The notes: a model not told the origin generated them from the sequence alone. A stretch of 64,000 nucleotides of DNA from Lachnospiraceae bacterium (GCA_014804445.1 JAAUZU010000023.1:121425-185424), one strand, 5' to 3'; shown: positions 34,933-43,795, counted from the first letter of the stretch. Numbers and translations: made by a program.

Positions 34933-35808
34933 TTAAGATTTTTTCGGCTGTCCGTAATAGAGGATACCAAGTGCGCCGGGACCGGCGTGCGTGCCAATGC
35001 TGGGACTGATATCATTGATGATGATGTTGGTAAAGTCGGTCTGTTCTTTTACCAATTCCGCTACTGCCTGCGCATCCTCTAAGCAGTTGCCGTGCACAAT
35101 GCCTACCGGCAGGGAATAATCGGTATTTTCCTCCAGAGTCGCTTTCATTCGATCAACCAGAGTGTGAAGGGATTTTTTTCTACCCCGCACTGTGCCGGCA
35201 GAAACTAAGGTTCCGGCATCGCTGACATAGAGGAAAGGCTTTAAGTTTAAGGCACTGCCGACTACGGCGGTGGTTTTGCTCACTCTGCCGCCTCTCTGCA
35301 GATGAAATAAATCATCCACGGTAAACTGTACGTTGATGTGGTGCTTGAACTCTTCAATGGCATTCACGACTTCCTCATAAGAAGCGCCTTTATCCTTTAA
35401 TGCATTGGCGTGAAGTACCATAATGGATTCGCCGAGGGAAACGTTCAGGGAATCTATCACGGTAATTTTGGCATCCGTATATTCTTCCAGAAGCTCTTTT
35501 GCTACCATACAAACGTTGTTGTAGCTTCCGCTCAAGGCAGAAGAAAATCCGATATGTATGATATCAAGGTCTTTGTCCAAAAGAGCACGGAACTTTTCTT
35601 CAATTACGGCAGGATTGTTTGCCTGAGAACCGGGCAGCTCGCCTTTTTTCATACGTTCATAAAACTCTGCCGGCGGCATGTTAAGCTCGTCGCCGTAAAC
35701 AGTATCTCCAAAGGAATAGTATTGAGGAATAATGGTGGTATTCAGCTTGTCAATGTATTCCTGTGGAAGGTCTGAATTAGAATCGGTCGTAATACAATAC
35801 TTTCTCAT
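34933..35808 (-). CDS. DegV family fatty-acid-binding protein
   Basis: Cytosolic protein of 291 residues. DegV (FakB-like) proteins hold a fatty acid for phosphorylation by FakA. Family signs: ITTDSNSDLPQEYID at the N-terminus, the conserved IGFSSALSGSYNNVCM loop, VIDSLNVSLGESIMVLHA, and FHLQRGGRVSKTTAVVGSAL. All are present and the length is normal. A good ribosome binding site (ggagga) precedes the ATG. No fakA is near; DegV genes are often scattered. Confidence 0.92.
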   Translation of the reverse strand: MRKYCITTDSNSDLPQEYIDKLNTTIIPQYYSFGDTVYGDELNMPPAEFYERMKKGELPGSQANNPAVIEEKFRALLDKDLDIIHIGFSSALSGSYNNVCMVAKELLEEYTDAKITVIDSLNVSLGESIMVLHANALKDKGASYEEVVNAIEEFKHHINVQFTVDDLFHLQRGGRVSKTTAVVGSALNLKPFLYVSDAGTLVSAGTVRGRKKSLHTLVDRMKATLEENTDYSLPVGIVHGNCLEDAQAVAELVKEQTDFTNIIINDISPSIGTHAGPGALGILYYGQPKKS

Positions 35809-35875
35809 AATACTCCTCCATTCCGAAGCGATTTACCGCCATTGTATCATAGAAAACATAAATTTGCAATTTGTA

Positions 35876-35904
35876 TTGACAGACTGGTTTACTCATGATA
35901 GACT
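35876..35904 (+). promoter_or_regulatory. Promoter of the blaI-blaR1-like operon
   Basis: TTGACA (35876-35881), 17-base spacer, TAGACT (35899-35904). Confidence 0.65.
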
Positions 35905-35910
35905 AAAAAC

Positions 35911-35926
35911 ACAATAGGTCTATTGT
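35911..35926 (+). promoter_or_regulatory. Palindromic operator, probably for the BlaI-like repressor
   Basis: ACAATAG, two bases, CTATTGT: a perfect inverted repeat placed at the expected transcription start, seven bases after the -10 box. Position and symmetry fit an autoregulated BlaI/MecI operator; the sequence differs from the TACA-N-TGTA core of classical bla boxes. Confidence 0.6.
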
Positions 35927-36027
35927 AAATAAACCAACGATGTTGTGTCTGCACGCACTCGGCACAAGTTCATTATGTGAAATCGCAGCAGCGTTGAGAC
36001 AAAATGTGCGTAGAAATGAGGAACAAT

Positions 36028-36402
36028 ATGAAGGAAATTAAGTTAGCAGAAGTGGAATTACAGTTTGCGGAGTTGATTTGGGAGGCGGAGCCGATTCCCT
36101 CCGGCGAACTGGTGAAGCTGTGCGAAAAAGAGCTGAACTGGAAAAAATCTACGACATATACCGTATTGCGCAAGCTCTGCCAGCGGAAGGTTCTGCAAAA
36201 TGAGGATTCGGTGGTTACTTCGCTGATTAAAAAGGACGAATATTTTGCGATTCAAAGCGAACAGTTTGTGGAGGATACGTTTCAAGGCTCCCTGCCCGGC
36301 TTTTTATCTGCTTTTATGAGCCGCCGCAAGCTGAGTGACAAACAGGTTTCGGAAATTGAAGAAATGATAGAAGCATACAGGAAGGGGGAGAAGAAGTCAT
36401 GA
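36028..36402 (+). CDS. BlaI/MecI/CopY family repressor
   Basis: Protein of 124 residues. The winged helix is seen in VELQFAELIWEAEPIPSGELVKLCEKELNWKKSTTYTVLRKLCQRKVL, read as the family's W-x-A-x-P and K-x-x-T-Y-T-V-L-x-R/K-L blocks. The C-terminal dimerisation helix ends the protein. I chose MKEIKL at 36028 with gagga upstream; longer frames exist. It overlaps the sensor gene by four bases. By analogy the repressor is cleaved when the sensor is activated, releasing the operator at 35911. Confidence 0.9.
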   Translation: MKEIKLAEVELQFAELIWEAEPIPSGELVKLCEKELNWKKSTTYTVLRKLCQRKVLQNEDSVVTSLIKKDEYFAIQSEQFVEDTFQGSLPGFLSAFMSRRKLSDKQVSEIEEMIEAYRKGEKKS

Positions 36403-39257
36403 TGAAAGAGCTTTTGCAGTGGCTGTTTGTGCTGCAGCTGCAAGTCAGTATTATGGTTATGGTAATTCTGGCGCTTCGTATCATCTTGAAAAAAGCGCCG
36501 AGAATATATTCCTACTTGTTATGGTTGATTGTTTTTGTGCGCCTTCTCTGCCCGGTAACGCTGGAAAGCCCTGTCAGCATCATACCTGCGAGGGAGCAGA
36601 TTATGGAAGCAGGGGCGGAGACAATGCCGGATTTCCCGCTGCTTGCAGACAACCAGCAAGTTTCTGAGAATCCGCAGGCTTTGGCAGGAGGCGAAAAACC
36701 GCAGCAGACACCGGCTGTATCGGACTGGCAGGTGCTTTCGGAGCATATTACAAATTTGCCTGAACCGGAACAGCCCATTCAGAAAAAATGGGATGCCGAA
36801 ACGGTATTTTTCACAGTGGCAGGCATCGTCTGGCTGGGCGTGGCAGCCGCGCTTATGCTCTATAATATTATAACGCTGAAACGTTTAAAAAAGCGCCTGC
36901 TGTCTGCAGTGAAACAGGAAGACGGATATTTTATCAGTACAGCGATTGAGACGCCGTTTGTACTTGGCTTTTTCTCTCCCAAGATTTATCTGCCGGAGGG
37001 CATACAGGGAAGGGAACTGTCCTATATTTTAGAGCATGAAAAAACCCACTTATGGAGAAAGGATTATGTGATTAAGCCGGCATGCCTGTTTTTAACCTGT
37101 ATCTATTGGTTTAATCCCCTTGTCTGGGCAGCGTTTCTCCTTATGGGAAAGGATATGGAAATGTCCTGTGATGAGCATGTTTTAGGCAGGCTTGGAGAGG
37201 ATATTAAGGCAGATTACTCCGAGTCCCTGCTGCAGTTTGCGTCGGGGCGCAAGTATATAGCGGTTCCGCTGGCATTCGGGGAAAATGGGGTAAAAGCAAG
37301 AATCCGCAATGTACTTCGCTTTAAAAAGGCTAAAATCTGGATTTCCGTGGTGGCGGTTTTACTCTGTGTGGCAGCAGGCGCGGTGCTTTTGACCACCAGA
37401 CAAAACAAGGAGCCCGATTTACAGACGACAGAGCCGAATGGGATGGGGGAATCTGACGGAACCGAAGGCGGGGAGCCGGAAGGATTCGGAAAGATGCCGG
37501 AGCAGCCTTCAGGGGAGGAAAATACTGAGTTTCCTGTGCCTACGGCGAGAGTGGAGGGCGATTTGTTTACTGCTGTGAACGAATGGGCAGGAAATTATGC
37601 TGTAGGGGAAGCAGATATACTCTATGAGCCGTATCAGTTTTACTTGGCAGAGCCATCCAATCAAGTGTTAATCTATTATGAAAAGTGGACGGATGCACCT
37701 GAGCTTACTATTTTGATAGAGGTTCTCTCCTATACGGAAACAGAGGAGGGCTATCAGTTGGAGCATGAAGGCTTCAAACTGTGCGATTCCATCACATCAA
37801 AGGAGGAATTTGAAGAGGCGTACTGTCCCTTAAGTGAGCAGAACCAATATCTCTTTGTGAGCACCTTCTCGGAAATTATCGCGGAGAGAATGGCGCTGGG
37901 GGACAAGAGTGTTGATGATTTTAAAACGCCGCAAAAAGCAGCGGAGCGTGCGCTTCATTTGGGAGCAGGACATGGAGAAATCCGTTTTGTGAACGAAGAG
38001 GAGACGATTGCGGTTTACCGTTATACTTTTGATAAAGACGGCTCGCAAATAGATATACCACTTCACATGGAAGAATTTTCCTATCCAATCTGGACGGTGG
38101 GAGATGTGGAAGCCAGCGAGGATTTTGCAAAACAGCAGAGAACTGCTTCCATGGAATATGCAGGCGAGAGCTATTGTTTTTATCTGACAGGTTTTTATAA
38201 GGTTTTGGAGGATGGTACTTTAAAGTGCCTGTATCCCGGGTATGTCAGAATCCCATCGTGGGGACCTGCCTTCCTTAATGGATTTGCTTATTTTGAAATC
38301 GACTTGCTGCATACGCCATATTCCCTTGATTACGCAAACAATGCCGTGGTAGAAGTAAATTTGGAAACCGAGGAATGGCGTCTTGCTTATGTGGATGAAA
38401 ACTGTTTACGGGCAGCTGCTTCATCAGCGGAAAGCGGAATGGATACACTGCAGCTTCAGGCGGTGATGGAATATGAAACAAATCTCGCCTATTTGAAAGC
38501 CGTGGAAGCAGAAATGGAGGAACGGGCTTCTTTTAGTGCTGAAATCAGCTTAATAAGTATAGACCGTATTCCTTTAAAGTCGCAGGACGAGTATGGCTGC
38601 AGTGCTTCCTTTGACTTGGATTTGGATGGCAAGGCGGATGAAATTAAGCTGACAACCATAAGCCCCGGGAGTGATCTGCTGATGATAAATGATGCTTCCG
38701 TGGAAATTCATCCGGCCAATTTATTCTATTTCTTCTATAAGTTACAGATGATTAGGCCTGACGGAGAGGAACTGCTATTGCTTCTCTATGATGACGGACC
38801 CAGCAGCGACCCTATGACAACTTTTTACCGCTACCGCGGAGGTACAATCAAAATAATCGGTTCTATACCTTGTGATGTATGGATAAGCGATACCGGAGAG
38901 ATGAAAGGTTCTTACCGATTTGATGCCATACAGACAGAATGGGCGGAGGTTACATGGGTGTATACGGGAGAAGGTTTTGAAATGAAGGAGCAGCCATATT
39001 ATGATTATTCCGGTGATGTAGATTTAACCTTGCTGGTGGAGCTTCCCGTGCACAGTGAGATGTCTCTGGAATCGGAAGCAGTAACCCTTGCGCCGCAAAA
39101 AGTAAAGCTTCTTCACACAGATATGGAGCACTGGTTCTATGCGGAGGGAGAAAACGGCGTCGGCGGCTGGTTTTATGTAGAAAAAAAGTATGGCATGGTG
39201 CCGGAGGCAGGCGTCAATGTAGATTCCGTTTTTGATGGCTTGCTTTATGTGGATTGA
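36399..39257 (+). CDS. BlaR1-like M56 metallopeptidase sensor with very large extracellular part
   Basis: Membrane protein of 952 residues. Residues 1-55 and 135-165 are transmembrane helices. The M56 zinc motif is H213-E214-K-T-H217, followed by YWFNPLVWAAFLLMGKDMEMSCDE. Another helix lies at about 310-330. After it come more than 600 extracellular residues with no penicillin-binding transpeptidase motif that I can see (no S-x-x-K/SDN/KTG set). This region includes an acidic DLDLDGKADEIKL calcium-loop-like segment and a C-terminal SH3-like part (EGENGVGGWFYVEKKYG). So the ligand is probably not a beta-lactam. Its end is followed within 11 bases by the lipoprotein gene. Confidence 0.82.
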   Translation: MMKELLQWLFVLQLQVSIMVMVILALRIILKKAPRIYSYLLWLIVFVRLLCPVTLESPVSIIPAREQIMEAGAETMPDFPLLADNQQVSENPQALAGGEKPQQTPAVSDWQVLSEHITNLPEPEQPIQKKWDAETVFFTVAGIVWLGVAAALMLYNIITLKRLKKRLLSAVKQEDGYFISTAIETPFVLGFFSPKIYLPEGIQGRELSYILEHEKTHLWRKDYVIKPACLFLTCIYWFNPLVWAAFLLMGKDMEMSCDEHVLGRLGEDIKADYSESLLQFASGRKYIAVPLAFGENGVKARIRNVLRFKKAKIWISVVAVLLCVAAGAVLLTTRQNKEPDLQTTEPNGMGESDGTEGGEPEGFGKMPEQPSGEENTEFPVPTARVEGDLFTAVNEWAGNYAVGEADILYEPYQFYLAEPSNQVLIYYEKWTDAPELTILIEVLSYTETEEGYQLEHEGFKLCDSITSKEEFEEAYCPLSEQNQYLFVSTFSEIIAERMALGDKSVDDFKTPQKAAERALHLGAGHGEIRFVNEEETIAVYRYTFDKDGSQIDIPLHMEEFSYPIWTVGDVEASEDFAKQQRTASMEYAGESYCFYLTGFYKVLEDGTLKCLYPGYVRIPSWGPAFLNGFAYFEIDLLHTPYSLDYANNAVVEVNLETEEWRLAYVDENCLRAAASSAESGMDTLQLQAVMEYETNLAYLKAVEAEMEERASFSAEISLISIDRIPLKSQDEYGCSASFDLDLDGKADEIKLTTISPGSDLLMINDASVEIHPANLFYFFYKLQMIRPDGEELLLLLYDDGPSSDPMTTFYRYRGGTIKIIGSIPCDVWISDTGEMKGSYRFDAIQTEWAEVTWVYTGEGFEMKEQPYYDYSGDVDLTLLVELPVHSEMSLESEAVTLAPQKVKLLHTDMEHWFYAEGENGVGGWFYVEKKYGMVPEAGVNVDSVFDGLLYVD

Positions 39258-39267
39258 GGTGAAAAGT

Positions 39268-41661
39268 ATGACGCATACATCTTTGCCTCAAAATCCCGCA
39301 AGGAAGTTTCGAAGGACTCTGGTTTCACTGGGACTGGCGCTCATTCTGACCTGTACCTCCTGCAGCCCGCAGCCGGATTCGGATTCCCAAGACAGCCCGC
39401 TTCAAGAATACACACTGATCCGAACAACGCCGCTGAAAGGTGATGATGAGAGCATTTTTCAAAACATTCAAATTTCAGGAGACAAAATTCATTGCGGCAG
39501 CTATTCCTACGAGGAGGCAACCGAGACTTCCGAGGGGCTCTCCGCGGAGACCATCTGTACTTTTTCTGCGGAAGGAGAACTTTTGTCGGAATTTCTGCTG
39601 CCGCTGGGCGACAATCGGGATTCTGTCAGATGGTATGCGGATGATGAGGACAATATCTACATTGTGGCGCAGGAGAATACGGAAAATGCGGAGACTTCCG
39701 CTGCTCTTCGCCTGTACAAATTCGATGCGACGGGAGCGCTTTGTCTGGAGCAGGAATTTGACCGACTGCGGGAATACCCCGCCCCCAACAACCACGCCAA
39801 TGATATTGCAACGGACAAAGAGGGTCGTATCTGCGTGCTCCTCTACGATACTATTCTGTTGTTTGACGAAAGCGGCATCTTCCGGGGATCTGTCAATATA
39901 GGGGAAATTCTTTCCGGAAAACATATACCCCTAGCTCTTGTTACGGCACCGGACGGCACGGTCTGCGTTCTCTGTCAAACCGACCGAAATGACTGTACTC
40001 TCGCCCGCATAAATTTTGACAACAAAGCCGTCTCTTCTCTATATACAGGGTTGCCGCCGGTCAGCGGCGGCCTGATGGCCTTCTGCAGTGAAACGGAATT
40101 CCTGTTGTGCACGGAGGAGGGGCCCTGTCTGTATCGGGGAGAAACCGGGGAACAGACCACACTGTTCACCTGGCTTAGCCGGAATCTTGTAAATTCTTCC
40201 GTTAAAGGGCTCACCATGACCGGGGAAGGCACTCTTTTGGTGGCTGTAAGCGAGCGAATGGGGACGGGTATCTCTTCCGTTGAACTGTTGGAATTCGGAG
40301 TTGTCTCCGGGCAGATCTCCCCGGAAGAAGCTGCCCAACCGGGGGTATCAGACCCGGAGACAGCATCGGCGGAGCCTTCCGATCAGACCACAAAAGACGG
40401 CAAGACCATCATCACCCTTGCCGCCATCACACTGCCCTATTACGAAAAAAATGCCATTATCGAATTTAACAAAGGCAGTGATCGATACCGCATAGATGTG
40501 GTGGAATATCTTCCCTATGGTTGGAATGATCCCGAGGAATTAAAGAATGCCCAGACCAAGATGGAGATGGAAATGGCTTTGGACAGCAAGAGTTATGACC
40601 TTATTTCCCTCTCCTATTTGAATATGGAAAATCTTGCGGAAAAAGATATATTTGAAGATTTGTACCCTTTTCTGGATCGCGAGGGCGGGTTTGAACGGGA
40701 TGATTTCTTTGAGAGCATCCTAAACGCCTATACGGTAAACGGGAAACTGATCTCCATACCGGATGAATTCAGTGTGAATGTGCTGCTCGGGAAGACGTCT
40801 GATCTGGGCGATTGCCACGGATGGACATTGCGGGAGCTGTTGGATTACGACAATGCGCATCCCGAGACATCCTGCCTTTTTGTAGACTCTGACCGGATCT
40901 TGGCAGCCTACGCACTCCTCTGGCATGGAAATGACAGTTTTATCCGCATGGAGGATGGGGAAGTTGTGTTCGATCGGGGCACCTGCGAAGATGTCTTAAA
41001 ATTGCTCAAGGACCACGAGGATATCTCCTTTGACACTTCGCGGGCAGACAGGCTGCAACAGAGCGAATCTTTGTTGACATCCGTACATCTGTATTCCTTT
41101 GACGGTCTCCAGCTTGACCGCGCCCGATTTGGGGAGCCTATGACATGGATCGGTTATCCTGATATGGAGGGAAATTGTCAAGTCTTCTATGAAGGCCAAA
41201 CCGAATATGCCATTTCCTCCCGCTCCGACTGTAAGGAGGGCGCCTGGGAATACCTGGAATACTATCTGGGTCATGAACAACAATTTGTATTTCCTTCCCG
41301 GACAGCCGCTTTTGAGGAGATGGCCTCTCAGGCAGTCACGGATCAGTATGTGCTGGATGCGGACGGCAATATCCGCTTGGACGAAAACGGCAATCCTGAG
41401 TTAAAGACTACAAGCACATATATTGAGGGCGGTGATACCTATAGCTGGAGTTTCACCTTCGGCCCCGTCACGGAGGAGGATGTGGAGCAAATTCGTCAAA
41501 TTGTGGAATCCGGGGGCAAGGCGTGGCATAACACCACCGATGAAGTCATTTATCAGGCTGTGATGGAGGAGGGTGCCGCTTATTTTGCAGATCAGAAATC
41601 TCTGGATATTGTGGTGGATATTTTGGAAAACCGGCTCAGACTCTACCTGCAGGAGCAGTGA
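39268..41661 (+). CDS. Large lipoprotein with propeller-like N-terminal half and extracellular solute-binding C-terminal half
   Basis: Protein of 797 residues starting at ATG 39268 (tgaggtgaaaag upstream). The signal peptide ends in a lipobox (LILTCTSCS). Residues 45-350 are repeated beta-strand units (YADDEDNIYIVAQEN, TDKEGRICVLLYDTI, APDGTVCVLCQTD), suggesting a beta-propeller. Residues 385-797 resemble a type 1 solute-binding protein: KNAIIEFNKGSDRYRIDVVEY, later DLISLSYLNMENLAEKDIFED and GKLISIPDEFSVNVLLG. No ABC permease or ATPase is adjacent. Codon use shows more C-ending codons than its neighbours, by eye. It sits in the blaI-like operon, and possibly presents a ligand to the BlaR1-like sensor. 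Confidence 0.75.
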   Translation: MTHTSLPQNPARKFRRTLVSLGLALILTCTSCSPQPDSDSQDSPLQEYTLIRTTPLKGDDESIFQNIQISGDKIHCGSYSYEEATETSEGLSAETICTFSAEGELLSEFLLPLGDNRDSVRWYADDEDNIYIVAQENTENAETSAALRLYKFDATGALCLEQEFDRLREYPAPNNHANDIATDKEGRICVLLYDTILLFDESGIFRGSVNIGEILSGKHIPLALVTAPDGTVCVLCQTDRNDCTLARINFDNKAVSSLYTGLPPVSGGLMAFCSETEFLLCTEEGPCLYRGETGEQTTLFTWLSRNLVNSSVKGLTMTGEGTLLVAVSERMGTGISSVELLEFGVVSGQISPEEAAQPGVSDPETASAEPSDQTTKDGKTIITLAAITLPYYEKNAIIEFNKGSDRYRIDVVEYLPYGWNDPEELKNAQTKMEMEMALDSKSYDLISLSYLNMENLAEKDIFEDLYPFLDREGGFERDDFFESILNAYTVNGKLISIPDEFSVNVLLGKTSDLGDCHGWTLRELLDYDNAHPETSCLFVDSDRILAAYALLWHGNDSFIRMEDGEVVFDRGTCEDVLKLLKDHEDISFDTSRADRLQQSESLLTSVHLYSFDGLQLDRARFGEPMTWIGYPDMEGNCQVFYEGQTEYAISSRSDCKEGAWEYLEYYLGHEQQFVFPSRTAAFEEMASQAVTDQYVLDADGNIRLDENGNPELKTTSTYIEGGDTYSWSFTFGPVTEEDVEQIRQIVESGGKAWHNTTDEVIYQAVMEEGAAYFADQKSLDIVVDILENRLRLYLQEQ

Positions 41662-41670
41662 GGAAATATT

Positions 41671-41699
41671 TTGCTTTTTTGGTGTGGAAATAGTAATAT
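41671..41699 (+). promoter_or_regulatory. Putative promoter of the DeoR-type regulator
   Basis: TTGCTT (41671-41676), 17-base spacer, TAATAT (41694-41699), ending 72 bases before the start codon at 41772. Confidence 0.4.
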
Positions 41700-41771
41700 A
41701 GTAGCATAAGCATATAAAAGCGGCGTCCGTCTTTGGCTGTGGCGTCGAAAAAGCAAGGAGTTAGGTTTATC

Positions 41772-42521
41772 ATGCTGACAGAACAACGGTTTGAGGAAAT
41801 TTTAAAGCTGCTTGAGGAAAAGGGAACCATTACCGTACAGGAATTAAAAGAAAAGCTTCATGCATCAGAGTCTACCATCCGCAGGGATTTGACAGTGCTG
41901 CATGACAACGGAAAGCTGACGAAGGTATTTGGCGGCGCAGTTGCGGTCAATTCCCGAATGAATACAAAGGATATACAGGTGGCAACCCGCGAGAATGTCA
42001 ACCGCGAGGAAAAAATCCGCATTGCCCGCTATGCGGCTTCCCTGATTAAAGCCGAGGATTTTGTGTATTTGGATGCAGGTACCACAACGGGCTATATGAT
42101 TGACTATATAGAGCAAAAGCAGGCGGTCTATGTGACGAATGGTGTCAGCCATGCGAAAAAACTTGCTGCGAGGGGCTTTAAGGTGATTCTGATAGGAGGC
42201 GAGCTGAAGTCCTCCACCGAGGCAGTGATAGGCAGCACCGCAGTGGCAATGCTGCAAAAATATCATTTTACTGTAGGCTTCTGGGGTACAAACGGTGTCA
42301 ATCAGGAAAGCGGCTTCACAACGCCAGACAACGACGAAGCCATGGTAAAGCAGATTTCCATAGAACACGCCGACACCCGCTACGTGCTCTGCGACCATGA
42401 CAAATTCAATCAAGTGAGCATAGTGTCCTTCGCCAACTTTGGGGACGCGGTCATCATAACGGATAAAGTGGAAGGCGCGGAGTTTAAAACTGCCGGAAAT
42501 ATAATGGTTGTGAAAGAATAA
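41772..42521 (+). CDS. fruR: DeoR/GlpR family repressor of the fructose operon
   Basis: Protein of 249 residues. N-terminal DeoR helix-turn-helix: RFEEILKLLEEKGTITVQEL, then KLHASESTIRRDLTVLHDNGKL. The sugar-phosphate-binding domain has the family's DAGTTTGYMIDYI motif, TNGVSHAKKLAARG, LIGGELKSSTEAVIG and FTTPDNDEAMVKQ. Start at 41772, with aaggag 11 bases upstream. Position just before fruK-fruA, and repeated TGACCG/CGGTCA sites around their promoter, support a FruR role with fructose-1-phosphate as probable ligand; that ligand is inferred from related regulators. Confidence 0.88.
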   Translation: MLTEQRFEEILKLLEEKGTITVQELKEKLHASESTIRRDLTVLHDNGKLTKVFGGAVAVNSRMNTKDIQVATRENVNREEKIRIARYAASLIKAEDFVYLDAGTTTGYMIDYIEQKQAVYVTNGVSHAKKLAARGFKVILIGGELKSSTEAVIGSTAVAMLQKYHFTVGFWGTNGVNQESGFTTPDNDEAMVKQISIEHADTRYVLCDHDKFNQVSIVSFANFGDAVIITDKVEGAEFKTAGNIMVVKE

Positions 42522-42553
42522 AAAATAGCGGTATTGAGCAATAAAAAAAGCAG

Positions 42554-42590
42554 AAACAGGCATACTTTGAAGAGAGTGTGTCTGTTTTTT
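42554..42590 (+). terminator. Intrinsic terminator after fruR
   Basis: AAACAGGCATAC pairs with GTGTGTCTGTTT (G-U included), followed by a run of Ts. Confidence 0.85.
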
Positions 42591-42604
42591 TGCGCGCGGG
42601 GAAG

Positions 42605-42727
42605 GTGGGGGGTTGGCAGCGAGTAACAGCCGGTTTGTCAGTCTATTCCCAAAGGAGCCGCGCTCTCGCTCGAAAAGAAGCGTAGCAGTACTAAGCTCGA
42701 AAGAACCTCGCTAAGTAGTAACCCCAC
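42605..42727. repeat. Long imperfect inverted-repeat element upstream of the fru promoter
   Basis: Ends GTGGGGGGTT..GGCAGCGAG and CTCGCTAAG..AACCCCAC are inverted to each other. Its interior contains CGCTCTCGCTC (42661-42671) and GTAGCAGTAC (42682-42691), spaced 21 bases start to start. The same two motifs with the same spacing occur inside the element at 45804-46025, indicating a shared repeat family. Confidence 0.6.
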
Positions 42728-42730
42728 ACA

Positions 42731-42757
42731 TGACCGACTTTGACCGATTTTTGTTGA
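42731..42757 (+). promoter_or_regulatory. Upstream FruR-type operator repeats
   Basis: TGACCGACTT then TGACCGATTTTTGTTGA: TGACCG repeated at a 10-base interval. The second copy is the inverse of TCAAAAACGGTCA at 42841, on the other side of the promoter. Confidence 0.5.
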
Positions 42758-42799
42758 ATTTGCACAAATTTACCACGCAAAGAATGTGCATTAGGCGGA

Positions 42800-42828
42800 T
42801 TGCAAAGGAATAAATTTGATAATATAAT
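42800..42828 (+). promoter_or_regulatory. Promoter of the fruK-fruA-ptsH-ptsI cluster
   Basis: TTGCAA (42800-42805), 17-base spacer, TATAAT (42823-42828). Confidence 0.7.
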
Positions 42829-42840
42829 AACATTACAAAA

Positions 42841-42875
42841 TCAAAAACGGTCACAAACAATCAAACTCAATCAAT
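42841..42875 (+). promoter_or_regulatory. Downstream FruR-type operator repeats
   Basis: Four TCA-containing units at exact 10-base spacing (starts 42841, 42851, 42861, 42871), the first two as TCAAAAACGG and TCACAAACAA. They lie between the -10 box and the ribosome binding site. Confidence 0.5.
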
Positions 42876-42892
42876 AGAAGGAGGTGAAACAC

Positions 42893-43795
42893 ATGATATA
42901 CACCATTACTTTTAATCCGGCGCTTGACTATATTGTATCGGTGAACCACTTTCAGATGGGACTTACAAACCGTACGGACGAAGAAACGCTTCTGCCGGGT
43001 GGGAAAGGAATCAATGTTTCCATCGTACTGAAAAATTTGGGCGTGGAGAATACGGCGCTGGGATTTATGGCGGGCTTTACCGGAAAGGAAATCAGCAGAA
43101 GGCTGGAGGAAATCGGGTGCCGCACGGAGTTCATAGAGATAGAGAAAGGATTTTCCCGTATTAATCTAAAGCTGAAAAATGTGGACGGTACGGAAATCAA
43201 TGGCAAGGGTCCCGATATTGACAAGGAAAGTCTGCAGAAGCTTCTTGACAGGCTGGATACCCTGAAAGAAGGAGATATCTTGGTTTTGGCGGGCAGCATA
43301 CCATCTTCTCTGCCGGATTCCATCTATCAGGAAATTTGTGAGAGGCTTTTCGAAAGGGGAATCATTATAGCGGTGGACGCGACGAGAGAACTGCTCATGA
43401 ATGTCCTGCCATTTGCACCTTTCCTCATAAAGCCCAATAATCATGAACTGGGAGAAATTTTCGGTGTAACCTTAAGGACGGCAGAAGAGGTCATTCCTTA
43501 TGCAGAGAAGCTTCGTGCAATGGGAGCGGCAAATGTGCTGGTATCCATGGCAGGCGAGGGCGCAGTACTGGCAGCGGCTGACGGAAAGGTCTACCAAAGA
43601 GAAGCGCCGAAGGGCAGGCTGGTAAATGCTGTAGGCGCAGGAGATTCCATGGTAGCAGGTTTTCTTGCCGGATGGCTGAAGACAGGAAGCTATGAAGAGG
43701 CATTTAAGATGGGAGTCGCGACAGGCAGCGCAAGCGCATTTTCAGAGCTGCTGGCGACAAAGGAAGAGGTAGAAAAGCTACTTATGCAGATGTAA
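42893..43795 (+). CDS. fruK: 1-phosphofructokinase
   Basis: PfkB-family kinase of 300 residues that phosphorylates fructose-1-phosphate to fructose-1,6-bisphosphate. Signs: MIYTITFNPALDYIV at the start, the GGKGINVSIVLKNLG motif, and the C-terminal PfkB signature VNAVGAGDSMVAGFLAG with its catalytic Asp. Start at ATG 42893 after aaggaggtgaaac; an in-frame GTG at 42884 lies within the ribosome binding site. FruA, which makes its substrate, follows by 41 bases. Confidence 0.95.
   Translation: MIYTITFNPALDYIVSVNHFQMGLTNRTDEETLLPGGKGINVSIVLKNLGVENTALGFMAGFTGKEISRRLEEIGCRTEFIEIEKGFSRINLKLKNVDGTEINGKGPDIDKESLQKLLDRLDTLKEGDILVLAGSIPSSLPDSIYQEICERLFERGIIIAVDATRELLMNVLPFAPFLIKPNNHELGEIFGVTLRTAEEVIPYAEKLRAMGAANVLVSMAGEGAVLAAADGKVYQREAPKGRLVNAVGAGDSMVAGFLAGWLKTGSYEEAFKMGVATGSASAFSELLATKEEVEKLLMQM

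Noticed and set aside
36399..39257. Beta-lactam resistance sensor (true BlaR1)
   Set aside because: M56 core is present, but no penicillin-binding motifs are visible in the extracellular part and no beta-lactamase gene is nearby.
42841..42880. Riboswitch or iteron-type origin suggested by 10-base repeats
   Set aside because: Their position between -10 and ribosome binding site of fruK and inverted partner upstream fit operator sites better; no replication genes nearby.
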